A stretch of DNA of 64,000 nt from Acetivibrio sp. MSJd-27 (GTDB taxonomy: Bacteria; Bacillota; Clostridia; UMGS1840; HGM11507). The DNA lies in the NCBI RefSeq assembly GCF_018918095.1, contig NZ_JAHLPV010000007.1:1-64000 (forward strand). Direction: 5' to 3'. Below are positions 1 to 8,639 of this stretch, in pieces. The notes below the pieces were generated by a model. It was not told where the DNA came from and made no database searches. It saw nothing but the letters and a program-made list of their open reading frames with translations. How positions within the stretch are numbered: position 1 is the stretch's first letter; each line of letters opens with the position of its first letter. Both the position numbers and the translations under genes were made by a program.

Positions 1-161
1 TCATCGATTTTGATTTCAGAGTATTGTTTTACCCAGCGGCTGATGGCTGTGAGGGAGATGCCGTATTCTTTTGCAAGCTGTGTTTGCGTCTTACCATTTT
101 GATGGAGCGTGACAATGCTTTTCTTGAAATTTTCATCATATTTTCTTTGTGAAGTTGACAT
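1..161 (-). CDS. IS3-type transposase OrfA, partial
   Basis: The reverse strand opens with ATG at 161 behind a strong AGGAGGT site (168-174) and reads MSTSQRKYDENFKKSIVTLH before running off the window edge. The basic N-terminus, the QTQLAKEYGIS helix-turn-helix and the SRWVKQYS segment are typical of the small OrfA (transposase_8) of IS3-family elements, which binds the element ends; OrfB would follow outside the window. The insertion sequence end must lie between about 175 and 191, just before the truncated toxin gene, so this element probably cut that gene. Confidence 0.75.
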   Translation of the reverse strand, partial: MSTSQRKYDENFKKSIVTLHQNGKTQTQLAKEYGISLTAISRWVKQYSEIKID

Positions 162-191
162 ACAAATACCTCCTTGTAGGGTGTGTAAAAA

Positions 192-779
192 ATGATATCA
201 TATTTTATATTTTCTGTCTACTTTTTTAATATAACACCAGATAATCTTGAGAAGCAAGGATATAATATAGGCAATATGAAACAAGAGGTTGAAGAATTGG
301 CAAATGTAGTTCGTGCGATAGGCGATAAACAAAAAATACCTTCAACACAGGTTAAATTAAATGATAAAGTGTATAAAAATTTAACAAGTACAGAAGCTGT
401 GCTTTTTTATACAAACCCGACGCAAGGAGTAATTGTAGGATTAGCTGCTGATAGCGCTATTAGTACTACAAAATCAGAGTATGGTCATAATAATGACAGC
501 ACAATTGCTAATGCATTTCAGCATGCTTTATGGAATGCAATATCGGTTGCTAGCGGAGCAGGAAGCGAGTTTACAAGATTATTTACGAATGCTCATGAGT
601 ATGGTATACCTGATAATTTTAATGATATAGCAGCTCTCAATAGAACAAAAATGGATTTATTTCATAATGGCGTGGGGCGCTATCAAGGAAGTCTTTGTTA
701 TTCAGAGCATAGAGTTGCAGAGGCAATTAAAAGGATAAAAGAGAGAGCGAATAATGGCGGATTAATCTATCTTGAATAG
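192..779 (+). CDS. C-terminal toxin tip of a polymorphic toxin (DUF6973-like), truncated
   Basis: 195 codons, AT-rich, no signal peptide. The motifs ANAFQHALWNA (about residue 105) and MDLFHNGVGR (about residue 155), with a histidine-glutamate pair between them (NAHEYG), match the DUF6973 tip domain found at the C-termini of Rhs and other polymorphic toxins. No delivery or repeat portion precedes it. The first 15 or so residues look like chance coding from the insertion-sequence junction, and ATG 276 (MKQEVEE) is an alternative start. The gene probably lost its N-terminal part to the adjacent insertion. It is followed after 9 bases by a small membrane-anchored protein that fits an immunity gene. 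Activity of the fragment is unknown; domain assignment is from memory of motifs, not a search. Confidence 0.55.
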   Translation: MISYFIFSVYFFNITPDNLEKQGYNIGNMKQEVEELANVVRAIGDKQKIPSTQVKLNDKVYKNLTSTEAVLFYTNPTQGVIVGLAADSAISTTKSEYGHNNDSTIANAFQHALWNAISVASGAGSEFTRLFTNAHEYGIPDNFNDIAALNRTKMDLFHNGVGRYQGSLCYSEHRVAEAIKRIKERANNGGLIYLE

Positions 780-788
780 GGGAAAATT

Positions 789-1163
789 ATGAAAAAAATT
801 TTTTTAAGTTTAGTTAGTATAATTTTTATAGTGATTTTATCATTTATATTATTATTATGTTACAGACATATGCAAATAGATGATAATACTAATATTATTT
901 TGACGGAATTTTCTATAGAAGTATGGAATGAAAATCCAGATAGTAGAATTTATATCGTAAATGATCTGGAACACAAATATGATATAATTTCTATGAATAA
1001 AAATGAAATTTTAAACTTATTAGGACAAAACCAATGTGTAGTATCTAATGATCATATAACCTATACATTAGGAAAAAAGAAAGAAGATTTATTTTTAAGC
1101 TATTATAGAATCGATTTCAATGAATATGATGTAGTTATAAAAACGAGTATATATCAAGATTAA
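789..1163 (+). CDS. Small membrane-anchored protein, candidate immunity protein
   Basis: 124 residues with one N-terminal membrane segment (about residues 4-24, rich in Ile/Leu/Phe), then a roughly 95-residue soluble part rich in Asp, Asn and Ile. I do not recognise the family. It starts 9 bases after the toxin-tip gene with a GGGGAAAATT-type spacer and has the same AT-rich composition. Position and size are what is expected of an immunity protein that protects against the upstream tip; a membrane anchor would suit a toxin acting at or outside the membrane. The function is inferred from context only. From 1164 to 1320 I find no gene. Confidence 0.45.
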   Translation: MKKIFLSLVSIIFIVILSFILLLCYRHMQIDDNTNIILTEFSIEVWNENPDSRIYIVNDLEHKYDIISMNKNEILNLLGQNQCVVSNDHITYTLGKKKEDLFLSYYRIDFNEYDVVIKTSIYQD

Positions 1164-1320
1164 TATTGAAAATGCCAAGCGACAGTTCTATTGACATCCT
1201 TAGAATTGCCAGTTTTCTGAAGTTATCAATAGCACCGCCTCTTTGATACATTAACCGAAAATACATTGCGAGCAGAACACGGACTTACTAACCAGACGGC
1301 ATATTAAGGAGATGATTACG

Positions 1321-2019
1321 ATGAAAAAATTGATAATCGCAGTTGTTGCAATAATGTATCTTTTAGGGATGATAAATGTGTATGCTGATAATTCTTGTGT
1401 TTTAGAAATTAGGACTATGCTAAATCAGTTAAATATTCTTGACGAAAGTGGTTTTTCTAATCCTGACGCAATTACCCGCGAAGAATGTTTGGTTACGATT
1501 ATGAGAGTGATTGGAGTAACTGATGAGGAAATAGAAAAACTGAATGGTGCTGATTTGATTTCCTTTGCGGACACAGCTGCTTTTTCATATTTTGGATGTG
1601 CAGATTTAGCTGGAATTGCATACGGCGAGGAATGTGTGGTTGATTATCCGACAGAAAGAACATCGCACACATTAAAAAATACGGATTTTTTCTTCTTCCC
1701 CAAACGGGCAGTTACTACAAAAGAATGTTTAGCGTTTATGATTAGATGCCTGCAATCTGACAAAGCAGACTTTGATTTAATCCTTGAAAAAGCGAAAGAT
1801 CATGGACTGATGAATGATAAAGATGATTTTATTCAAAATCCAAATTCCATTATCAGCCAAGACGATTTTTTTGTACTGCTTGAAAGGTTTTTACATCAAA
1901 AAAGATATAAGTATTACGACAGAGTGGACAACAGATTTAGAATGGACGGATATATTGATGAGGAACAAAGCATGACATATTTAGAATTTTTAACACAGAG
2001 GCAAATGGCTGAACAATAA
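1321..2019 (+). CDS. Small secreted SLH-domain protein
   Basis: 232 residues from ATG 1321, chosen over 1312 because AAGGAG (1306-1311) lies 9 bases upstream and the product then starts with a clean signal peptide (MKKLIIAVVAIMYLLGMINVYA). The mature part has two S-layer-homology-like blocks: ITREECLVTIMRVIG at about residues 55-70 with FADTAAFSYF after it, and AVTTKECLAFMIRCLQ at about 130-145. SLH blocks normally bind pyruvylated cell-wall polymer; three are usual, so two degenerate ones may be weak. It stands between two toxin fragments and could be a surface component of the same island. No partner is evident. Confidence 0.6.
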   Translation: MKKLIIAVVAIMYLLGMINVYADNSCVLEIRTMLNQLNILDESGFSNPDAITREECLVTIMRVIGVTDEEIEKLNGADLISFADTAAFSYFGCADLAGIAYGEECVVDYPTERTSHTLKNTDFFFFPKRAVTTKECLAFMIRCLQSDKADFDLILEKAKDHGLMNDKDDFIQNPNSIISQDDFFVLLERFLHQKRYKYYDRVDNRFRMDGYIDEEQSMTYLEFLTQRQMAEQ

Positions 2020-2032
2020 TAAAAATTTTCCA

Positions 2033-2060
2033 TTATGGGGCAGAGCAATCTGCCCCATAA
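2033..2060. terminator. 12-bp perfect hairpin after the SLH gene
   Basis: TTATGGGGCAGA pairs with TCTGCCCCATAA around a GCAA loop. There is no T-run on the plus strand, but the minus-strand reading is followed by a T-rich stretch, so it may terminate in either direction or be a transposition scar. Confidence 0.45.
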
Positions 2061-2113
2061 GAGAAAAAAGTTAAAAACAACAAAATCAAGCATTTATAAA
2101 GAGGTTTGTATAA

Positions 2114-2503
2114 CTACCGATTATGTTTGTTGATCCGAGTGGACTAGCACCATTTGATCATTTTTCATCAGCCGACGAAGCAGCAGACTTTGGACTGTAT
2201 ATTGGACAGAAGTCTATTGATGATAAAGAAGAATATTTTTTGTTCATTTTTATGGGCATTGATGAAGATGGAAATGAGTATTTCTATTATGATGAGCCAA
2301 GAAATGATTATGAAATACATGAAGAGAGAAGCACAGGTTTTTATTTTAAAGAGTTTGACTCTGATGCCATTGCGATAACGCATACACATGGATCATACGA
2401 TGCTAATACGGGAAATACAAAAGATGGATTTTCTTCACCAGGAAATGTGGCGCCTGAAAAAAATACTCATTTTCTGAAACTGTTGTTAGAACAGTCCCTC
2501 TGA
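2114..2503 (+). pseudogene. Rhs core end plus broken DUF4329-like tip
   Basis: The open frame begins just after a stop at 2111 and reads LPIMFVDPSGLA, the hallmark end of the Rhs/YD-repeat core, from which ATG 2123 is only an internal Met. A tip follows with the motif ITHTHGSYDANTG and then GFSSPGN, which resembles DUF4329, a JAB-like domain carried at Rhs C-termini. The frame ends early in unrelated sequence (LKLLLEQSL), so both the core and the end of the tip are missing. This looks like a displaced or orphan tip cassette left by recombination. It may not be translated, since no ribosome site precedes ATG 2123. Confidence 0.55.
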
Positions 2504-2590
2504 TACCTGCCGCTTTGATAGTTTGTGTTTGAAAAAACAATAAAAAGACTTTCCTTTTCTGACAAAGTATGATAAAATATTTTTTGTAGT

Positions 2591-2606
2591 ACGCACACTG
2601 GTGCGT
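2591..2606. promoter_or_regulatory. Palindrome upstream of the symporter
   Basis: ACGCAC-ACTG-GTGCGT is a perfect 6-bp inverted repeat about 50 bases before the symporter start and just after an A/T-rich TATGATAAAAT stretch that could hold a -10. It could be a regulator site. No cognate regulator is visible. Confidence 0.3.
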
Positions 2607-2654
2607 GTAGGGTTATATCAATATGTAAAAAATGGAGAAGGACGGTAGGTAAAA

Positions 2655-4181
2655 ATGGTACAGACTGTATCGATTGTCGCATTATGTCTCTTTGCGATTC
2701 TAATGGTGGCGGTGGGCGTTATCAGCTCAAAGCATACCAAAACAATGGATGGCTTCTTGCTTGGAGGCCGGAAAATCGGGGCATGGGTTTCAGCCTTTGC
2801 TTATGGCACATCCTATTTTTCAGCAGTTATCTTCGTAGGTTATGCGGGAAAACATGGCTGGGATATTGGCTTTGCAAGCATTTGGATCGGCGTTGGAAAC
2901 GCCATACTGGGATGTCTGCTGGCATGGCTTCTGCTGGCAAAACGCACCCGTTCCATGACACACACTTTGAATGTGAAAACAATGCCGGAATTTTTTGAGG
3001 GGCGTTACCATTGTACCGGCATGAAAATATATGCGGCTATCATTATTTTTATTTTTCTGGTTCCCTATTCCGCCGCAGTCTATAAAGGGCTCGGCTCAAT
3101 GTTCAACGCGGTTTTTCCATCGGTTTCCGTGACCGTTTGGATTTTGATTGTAGCTGTTCTGACCGCTGTTTATTTGGTGTTGGGCGGCTATGTAGCAACC
3201 GCTTACACGGATTTTATACAGGGGATTATCATGATATTCGGCGTGATTGCGATGGTGATTGCGATTGTGATGAATCCAGCTGTCGGCGGATTTTCGGAAG
3301 GGATTGCAAAAATCAAAGCCATCGATCCCATGCTGACAAATATATGGGGCGGAGATAACTGGAAGTTTTTATGCACAAATATATTGCTCACCAGCTTTGG
3401 AACTTGGGGATTGCCCCAGATGGTAAACAAATACTATGCGATTAAGGATGAGAAAGCGATTAAGACGGCAACCGTGGTCTCAGCGCTTTTTGCTTTGATT
3501 ATTGGATGCGGTGCATATTTTATCGGTTCACTTTCCCGTCTGCTTTTGAACAATCAGCTGCCCCAGGGCGGGCATGACGCTGTCATTCCTTCCATGCTGA
3601 TGCAGGCTTTGGGCGGCAGCAATCTGATTACCAATATCATTCTTGCCGTTATACTGCTTTTGCTGCTTTCCGCTTCTATGTCTACACTGGCTTCGGTTGT
3701 ATTGACCTCGGCATCGGCGATATCGGTGGATTTGATTCCTACGGTAAAAAAGAACTATTCAGCAAAGCATCAGATGGCGCTGACACGCTTCCTGTGCTTC
3801 CTCTTTGTGGGCTTATCCTTCTGGTTTGCCACGATGAATTTGGCGATTATCGTATCGATTATGTCTTTTTCCTGGGGGGGTGTATCCGGTTGCTTCATCG
3901 GTCCTTATCTCTGGGGAATCTACTCCAAAAAGGTTACGAAAGCGGGTTCATGGGCCGGGATGCTTGGCGGTCTTGTGACAGTCGGCGGAATGCTACTGTT
4001 TGATATGATGACAAGCCCTCAATTGGCAAACGGACTCAACGCTGCATTCAAAGCGGCAAGTGCGAATGCTCCTACATATGGGGTTGCGGCAATGGCGGTT
4101 TCCCTGCTCATTGTTCCTCTTGTCAGCCTGTTTACCAAAAAATTACCGGAAGAGTATTTGGAAAAGGTTTTTAAAAATTAG
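2655..4181 (+). CDS. Sodium:solute symporter (SSS family)
   Basis: 508 residues, almost wholly hydrophobic with about 13 predicted membrane segments, the usual size for the SSS (PutP/SGLT) family. The N-terminal part has the family layout: a first helix, GFLLGGRKIGAWVSAFAYGT, then SAVIFVGYAGKHG, and later a WGLPQMVNKYYAIKDEKA loop that corresponds to the conserved GxPH/Q region. These carriers couple Na+ entry to uptake of sugars, amino acids, nucleosides or organic acids; the substrate cannot be read from sequence. A GGAGAAGG site lies upstream. The gene is monocistronic and ends at a strong bidirectional terminator shared with the aldolase gene on the other strand. Confidence 0.85.
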   Translation: MVQTVSIVALCLFAILMVAVGVISSKHTKTMDGFLLGGRKIGAWVSAFAYGTSYFSAVIFVGYAGKHGWDIGFASIWIGVGNAILGCLLAWLLLAKRTRSMTHTLNVKTMPEFFEGRYHCTGMKIYAAIIIFIFLVPYSAAVYKGLGSMFNAVFPSVSVTVWILIVAVLTAVYLVLGGYVATAYTDFIQGIIMIFGVIAMVIAIVMNPAVGGFSEGIAKIKAIDPMLTNIWGGDNWKFLCTNILLTSFGTWGLPQMVNKYYAIKDEKAIKTATVVSALFALIIGCGAYFIGSLSRLLLNNQLPQGGHDAVIPSMLMQALGGSNLITNIILAVILLLLLSASMSTLASVVLTSASAISVDLIPTVKKNYSAKHQMALTRFLCFLFVGLSFWFATMNLAIIVSIMSFSWGGVSGCFIGPYLWGIYSKKVTKAGSWAGMLGGLVTVGGMLLFDMMTSPQLANGLNAAFKAASANAPTYGVAAMAVSLLIVPLVSLFTKKLPEEYLEKVFKN

Positions 4182-4252
4182 TTTCTGCAGGGATAAAAAT
4201 ATCTTATCAAACAAGTGAGATTTAAAAGGCAAAATGATAATGGCAGGCACAA

Positions 4253-4290
4253 AAAAGGCGCCGCTCAAAATTATTTGAGCGGCGCCTTTT
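4253..4290. terminator. Bidirectional intrinsic terminator
   Basis: AAAAGGCGCCGCTCAAA and its exact complement form a 17-bp stem with an ATTA loop. A-run on one side and T-run on the other make it work for both converging genes, the symporter (+) and the aldolase (-). Confidence 0.9.
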
Positions 4291-4303
4291 GAACCGTTTG
4301 AAA

Positions 4304-5155
4304 TTACGCTTTATTGCAGGAACCGAACATTTCGATTTTGCTCATAACAACCTTTTTCATATTTGCCATGGAAGCTGTCAGCAGTTTTCTGGGATCGTAT
4401 TCTTCCGGTTTGTTCTGGAAAACTTCTTTCAGAGCATCGGAGAAAGCGACACGGATATCGGTGTCAATATTGATTTTGTTAACGCCCAGTTTCGTTGCTT
4501 CGCGAATCTGATCTTCCGGAACGCCGGACGCTCCGTGAAGAACGATCGGGATGTTGACCAGTTTTTTGATCTCCTGCAGTCTGTCAAGATCCAGTTTCGG
4601 GATCCCTTTGTATTTTCCGTGGGCGGTACCGATGGAAATCGCCAGGGAATCAACGTCGGTTTCTTTTACGAAAGTGACCGCTTCCTGCGGATCGGTATAG
4701 AATGCGTCCTTCTCGGAAACGGAAATATTGTCCTCTACACCGCTGAGTCTGCCCAGCTCCGCTTCAACGGAAACGCCGACAGCTCTTGCGACTTTGATAA
4801 TTTCGCTTGTCACAGCAATGTTTTCTTCCAGCGGATGGTGGGAGCCGTCAATCATAACGGATGTCCAGCCATTCCGGATACAGCCGATAATGGTTTCATA
4901 GGTTGTCCCATGATCCAGGTGCAGTGCAACCGGAACAGGTGTTTTGTCAGCCAGCACCTTAACAATAGCGGACAATTCCTGGAAGCCTGCATATTTGATT
5001 GCGCTTTCAGATGTCTGTAAAATAACCGGCGCTTTGCACTCGGATGCAGCGTCAAGCACAGCCTTTGCAATTTCCAGATTGCTGATGTTGAACGCGCCGA
5101 CAGCATAGTTGTTTTTGTGTGCGTGCTGTAAAATCTCTTTTCCTGTAACTAACAT
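4304..5155 (-). CDS. fba: Class II fructose-bisphosphate aldolase
   Basis: 283 residues. Catalyses reversible cleavage of fructose 1,6-bisphosphate to dihydroxyacetone phosphate and glyceraldehyde 3-phosphate, in the cytoplasm. Class II signature regions are present: HLDHGTTYE (zinc His and catalytic Asp), IDGSHHPLEEN, SIGTAHGKYKG (zinc His), LHGASGVPE (zinc His) and NKINIDTDIR. The length is typical of the short FbaA/GatY group, so tagatose-bisphosphate aldolase is a possible alternative, but no galactitol or tagatose genes adjoin. It is the second gene of a two-gene unit behind a zinc-ribbon protein (16-base gap) and is read from the promoter at 5841-5869. Confidence 0.92.
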   Translation of the reverse strand: MLVTGKEILQHAHKNNYAVGAFNISNLEIAKAVLDAASECKAPVILQTSESAIKYAGFQELSAIVKVLADKTPVPVALHLDHGTTYETIIGCIRNGWTSVMIDGSHHPLEENIAVTSEIIKVARAVGVSVEAELGRLSGVEDNISVSEKDAFYTDPQEAVTFVKETDVDSLAISIGTAHGKYKGIPKLDLDRLQEIKKLVNIPIVLHGASGVPEDQIREATKLGVNKINIDTDIRVAFSDALKEVFQNKPEEYDPRKLLTASMANMKKVVMSKIEMFGSCNKA

Positions 5156-5171
5156 TGTGTTACCTCCAAAA

Positions 5172-5765
5172 TTATTTATTTTCTAATGTTTTTAAAAAGT
5201 TATCCACTTCATCCAAAGGAATGGGCTTGCACTTGTGACAGGATTTGCAGATGATATAGATATCACAGTCGTTGTAGGCAAGGGTGAGATCGGGTTCCTC
5301 ACAGCTGCATATCTGAAAGCAGTCCTTTTCCTTGTCCAAAAGGTGAATGCTTTTACAGGTATTGTATAGGAGCTCCAGATCCATTCCCTTGGCGGGCGAT
5401 TCATTTTTTATCTGCTGCAATTCCTCATTAATATATTCTGTCACGCATTGCTCGATTCTATCAGCTTCCCCGATAAATAAAATATTAGCCTCGTAAAAGG
5501 GACACGAAAAAATCAAAGGTTCCCCGCTCCAGAACTGGCTTTGGGAAACGGTGAAGGCATGCTTTTCCATACAGATAGGGCAGTCCATATCAAGTTTAAA
5601 GGTTTTTGTTGTATTCTTCGTGATTTCAAGCTGGGAGCCCTTGCAGCTGCACTCCAGCTTCTGTTTCCTGGAACCCGAAAACACAAAGGCGTTCAGGCTG
5701 AAAAAGGAGTATTCGCCGCAGGAGGAGCACATATACGCGACAGCTGTTTTCTTATCGATACTCAT
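5172..5765 (-). CDS. Cysteine-rich zinc-ribbon protein of unknown function
   Basis: 197 residues with six Cys clusters: MCSSCG (residue 12 on), ECSCKG, DCPICME, a single SCPF, QICSCEE and IICKSCHKC near the C-terminus. The pattern suggests two or three small zinc-binding folds, similar to CpXC-type proteins, separated by an acidic helical segment (about residues 100-135). It has no signal peptide or membrane segment. It is co-transcribed with the aldolase gene; fba is a zinc enzyme, so a role in zinc supply or in controlling fba is possible, but that is a guess. I do not recognise a characterised relative. Confidence 0.6.
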   Translation of the reverse strand: MSIDKKTAVAYMCSSCGEYSFFSLNAFVFSGSRKQKLECSCKGSQLEITKNTTKTFKLDMDCPICMEKHAFTVSQSQFWSGEPLIFSCPFYEANILFIGEADRIEQCVTEYINEELQQIKNESPAKGMDLELLYNTCKSIHLLDKEKDCFQICSCEEPDLTLAYNDCDIYIICKSCHKCKPIPLDEVDNFLKTLENK

Positions 5766-5840
5766 ACTGGTTCTCCTTTGGTTCTGTCACACAAGTGTTT
5801 TGGATTTTTGCCAACAACTTTGTCTTAACTTTATCAATTT

Positions 5841-5869
5841 ATTATAGCTCAAATATGCATATTATGCAA
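5841..5869 (-). promoter_or_regulatory. Promoter for the zinc-ribbon/fba unit
   Basis: On the minus strand TTGCAT, a 17-bp spacer and TATAAT, about 75 bases upstream of the zinc-ribbon gene start. Confidence 0.65.
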
Positions 5870-5929
5870 TTGTTTTTTCAAATTACCTCCCATTTACGGC
5901 AGGAAAACACAAAACATTTGAATTTATGC

Positions 5930-5958
5930 TTGTATTTTTGTGCGGAATGTGATAAAAT
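5930..5958 (+). promoter_or_regulatory. Promoter for secG
   Basis: TTGTAT, 17-bp spacer, TAAAAT, followed 35 bases later by secG. It is divergent from the fba-unit promoter. Confidence 0.55.
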
Positions 5959-5992
5959 AGCAAAAGCAATATTGATTAGTGGAGGTGTGAAG

Positions 5993-6235
5993 ATGGAAGT
6001 CGCAAAGACCGTACTTTTGATTGTACAGATCATTGTCGCATTGTTTTTGATTGTTACTGTTCTGTTGCAGCACGGAAACAGCTATGGCTTATCCGGAAGT
6101 ATTGCCGGCGGTGCTGAAACATTTTTCGGAAAAAATAAGGGCCGTACGATAGACGGTATGTTAAAGAAGATGACAGAGATTTCCGCAGTATTGTTTGTGG
6201 TTATTTCACTTGTTTTGGCATATTTATTAAAGTAA
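5993..6235 (+). CDS. secG: Preprotein translocase subunit SecG
   Basis: 80 residues starting at ATG 5993, placed 5 bases after GGAGGTG; longer upstream readings have no ribosome site. Two membrane segments (about residues 5-25 and 57-79) flank the conserved cytoplasmic loop LLQHGNSYGLSGSIAGGAET. SecG associates with SecYE and aids SecA-driven export. The order secG then rnr is common in Firmicutes. A hairpin terminator follows immediately, so the two are largely separate transcription units. Confidence 0.93.
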   Translation: MEVAKTVLLIVQIIVALFLIVTVLLQHGNSYGLSGSIAGGAETFFGKNKGRTIDGMLKKMTEISAVLFVVISLVLAYLLK

Positions 6236-6237
6236 TC

Positions 6238-6270
6238 AAAAAGCTCCGCTTTGGAAGGCGGAGCTTTTTT
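6238..6270 (+). terminator. Intrinsic terminator of secG
   Basis: AAAAAGCTCCGC pairs with GCGGAGCTTTTT, loop TTTGGAAG, followed by a T-run. Confidence 0.9.
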
Positions 6271-6383
6271 GATATTTTCTTGATATCTTGATAGATAGAA
6301 AAAATGTGTTTTTCAAAACGGTTTTACATATAACTAAAATTGAGATAGCTTCTTAAGATTTTACAGAAAAAAGAGGAATTGGA

Positions 6384-8492
6384 ATGGATAGAAAACAAAA
6401 AGTATTTGAATTTATAAAGGAGACAAGAAATACTCCTCTGCGCTTGGACGAGCTGATGGCAGTGCTTGAGGTTCCGGAAAGCGACAAGGAAGAATTCACA
6501 GAGGTTTTAAGGCAGCTTTTGCGGGAGGATAAGCTCCACTTGACCAAAAAGAAACGGTATGCTTATAACGAGAAAGGCGACTGTCACAAGGCGAAATTTG
6601 TAGGACATGACAAGGGATTTGGATTTGCCGAGCTTCTGGAAGAGGAAGGACAGGATATTTTTATCAAAAGCGATTGTGTCAACGGCGCAATGAACGGCGA
6701 CACCGTTCTGATTAAAATTGTCAGGCAGGCAACGGAAGACAGGCGAAGCGAAGGGGAGGTTGTGGAAATTCTGGAGCGTGCCAATACACGTTTAGTCGGC
6801 ACCTTTCAAAAATGTAAGAACTTTGGATTCGTGATTGCGGATGAAAAGAAAATGAATATGGACATCTATATCCCGTCCAAAGGGATAAACGGCGCGAAAA
6901 ACGGACAGAAAGTGGTCTGCCGTTTAACCCAGTACGGAGGAAAAAACAAGAAGCCGGAGGGGAAAATTGTTGAGGTGATCGGTTTTCCGGATGAAGCGGA
7001 CAACGATATTTTATCGGTCATCAAGCAGTATGGGCTGTCCGAGGAATTCCCCAAAAAGGTTATGGCGGAGGCAAAGCGCGTCAGTAAAATCAGTGATGAG
7101 GATAAAAAGGGACGTCTGGATTTGACCGGGGAGACCATTATCACCATCGACGGCGATGACGCGAAGGATTTGGACGATGCCATTTCTTTGAAAAAACTGG
7201 AAAACGGAGATTATTATCTGGGCGTGCACATTGCGGATGTCAGCCATTATGTGCGGGACAAATCCCAGCTGGACAAGGAGGCGTTTGAGCGGGGAACGAG
7301 CGTCTATCTGGTGGATCGGGTGATTCCGATGCTGCCGCGGGAGCTTTCCAACGGCATCTGCAGCTTGAACCCTCACGAGGACAGACTGGCAATGAGCACT
7401 TTCATGACGATCGATCAAAGCGGAAAGGTGAAGGATCATCAGGTACATCCGTCGGTCATCCGATCCTGCCACCGGATGACTTACCGGAATGTGACAAGAA
7501 TTCTTGAGGGAGATTCCGGGGAGGACCTGAAGCAATACAAGGATATTGAGCCGATGCTGTTTCAGATGAAGGAACTTGCCATGCTGCTGCGGGAAAAACG
7601 CAGGGCCCGGGGAAGCCTGGATTTCAATTTTCCGGAGTGTAAGGTGGAGCTGGACGAGAATAACCGGCCTGTCGGTATATATAAATATGAACTGAGTATT
7701 TCCAATTTTATCATTGAAGAGTTTATGCTGATTACCAATGAAACCATTGCGGAATATGTTTTCTGGCAAAACAAGCCTTTTGTATACCGCATTCATGAGG
7801 AACCGGAATCCGAGAAAATGCAGAAATTTTTCATTCTGGTGAAAAACTTGGGATACCGCATCAAAATGCCAAAGGAGATAAAGCCCCGGCAGCTTCTGGA
7901 GATTTTAGAGCTGTGCAAGGGAAAAAAGGAAGAAAAAATCATTTCCACTATCATGCTGCGCTCTTTAATGAAAGCAAAATATTCCCCTGAGAACAAAGGG
8001 CATTATGGGCTTGCGGCAAAGTATTACTGTCATTTCACCTCTCCTATCCGGCGGTATCCGGACTTGATTATCCACCGGATCTTGAAGCTTATTCTGGAGA
8101 ATAAAATGGAGGGTGAGGCGCTTGCCAGATATCAGGCGCTGACCGAACGGGCGGCTCTGCAGTCCTCCGATCGGGAAATGATTGCCGACAATGCGGAGCG
8201 GGATACACAGGATATCAAGAAAGCGGAATACATGCAGCAGTTTATCGGGGAAGAGATGGAAGGAATCATCTCCTCCGTTACCGGTTTCGGCATTTTTGTG
8301 GAACTGGAAAACACCATTGAAGGATTGATTCGCTATGCGGATATTGAGGGAGAGTTTTTTGATTTTATCGAAACGAACTACACGGCGGTCGGAAAGCGCA
8401 CCGGCAAAACCTTTTCCATCGGCGATCGGGTGCGGGTACGCGTCAAGGCAGCTTCACCAGCTTTGCGGCAAATTGACTTTGAATTATTGTAA
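6384..8492 (+). CDS. rnr: Ribonuclease R
   Basis: 702 residues, normal for Gram-positive RNase R. This 3'-to-5' exoribonuclease degrades structured RNA and takes part in trans-translation and rRNA quality control. Order of domains: winged-helix (about 1-70), two cold-shock folds (about 70-220), the RNB catalytic domain (about 245-575) with the metal-binding run TIDGDDAKDLDDAIS, FTSPIRRYPDLIIHR near its end, and a C-terminal S1 domain (EGIISSVTGFGIFVELENTI). There is no lysine-rich tail. smpB often follows rnr in Firmicutes but is not here; instead comes a 435-bp non-coding stretch rich in hairpins. Confidence 0.95.
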   Translation: MDRKQKVFEFIKETRNTPLRLDELMAVLEVPESDKEEFTEVLRQLLREDKLHLTKKKRYAYNEKGDCHKAKFVGHDKGFGFAELLEEEGQDIFIKSDCVNGAMNGDTVLIKIVRQATEDRRSEGEVVEILERANTRLVGTFQKCKNFGFVIADEKKMNMDIYIPSKGINGAKNGQKVVCRLTQYGGKNKKPEGKIVEVIGFPDEADNDILSVIKQYGLSEEFPKKVMAEAKRVSKISDEDKKGRLDLTGETIITIDGDDAKDLDDAISLKKLENGDYYLGVHIADVSHYVRDKSQLDKEAFERGTSVYLVDRVIPMLPRELSNGICSLNPHEDRLAMSTFMTIDQSGKVKDHQVHPSVIRSCHRMTYRNVTRILEGDSGEDLKQYKDIEPMLFQMKELAMLLREKRRARGSLDFNFPECKVELDENNRPVGIYKYELSISNFIIEEFMLITNETIAEYVFWQNKPFVYRIHEEPESEKMQKFFILVKNLGYRIKMPKEIKPRQLLEILELCKGKKEEKIISTIMLRSLMKAKYSPENKGHYGLAAKYYCHFTSPIRRYPDLIIHRILKLILENKMEGEALARYQALTERAALQSSDREMIADNAERDTQDIKKAEYMQQFIGEEMEGIISSVTGFGIFVELENTIEGLIRYADIEGEFFDFIETNYTAVGKRTGKTFSIGDRVRVRVKAASPALRQIDFELL

Positions 8493-8549
8493 GAAAGAAT
8501 CATAAAAATTTCTTTCAAAACCATTATGGTTGTGGTATAATAAAATCAA

Positions 8550-8596
8550 ATTGAAAAGATAGGAATCTTTTCAATTGCTTGCAAGGCAAGCTTTTT
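8550..8596 (+). terminator. Double hairpin ending rnr
   Basis: An 11-bp palindrome (ATTGAAAAGAT/ATCTTTTCAAT, 8550-8575) abuts GCTTGC-AAG-GCAAGC followed by five T. The second hairpin is a normal intrinsic terminator. A TGGTATAAT sequence lies just upstream near 8530. Confidence 0.7.
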
Positions 8597-8639
8597 GCAT
8601 TTGTAAAATACAAAAATGATTTTGATTACACCGAAAATA

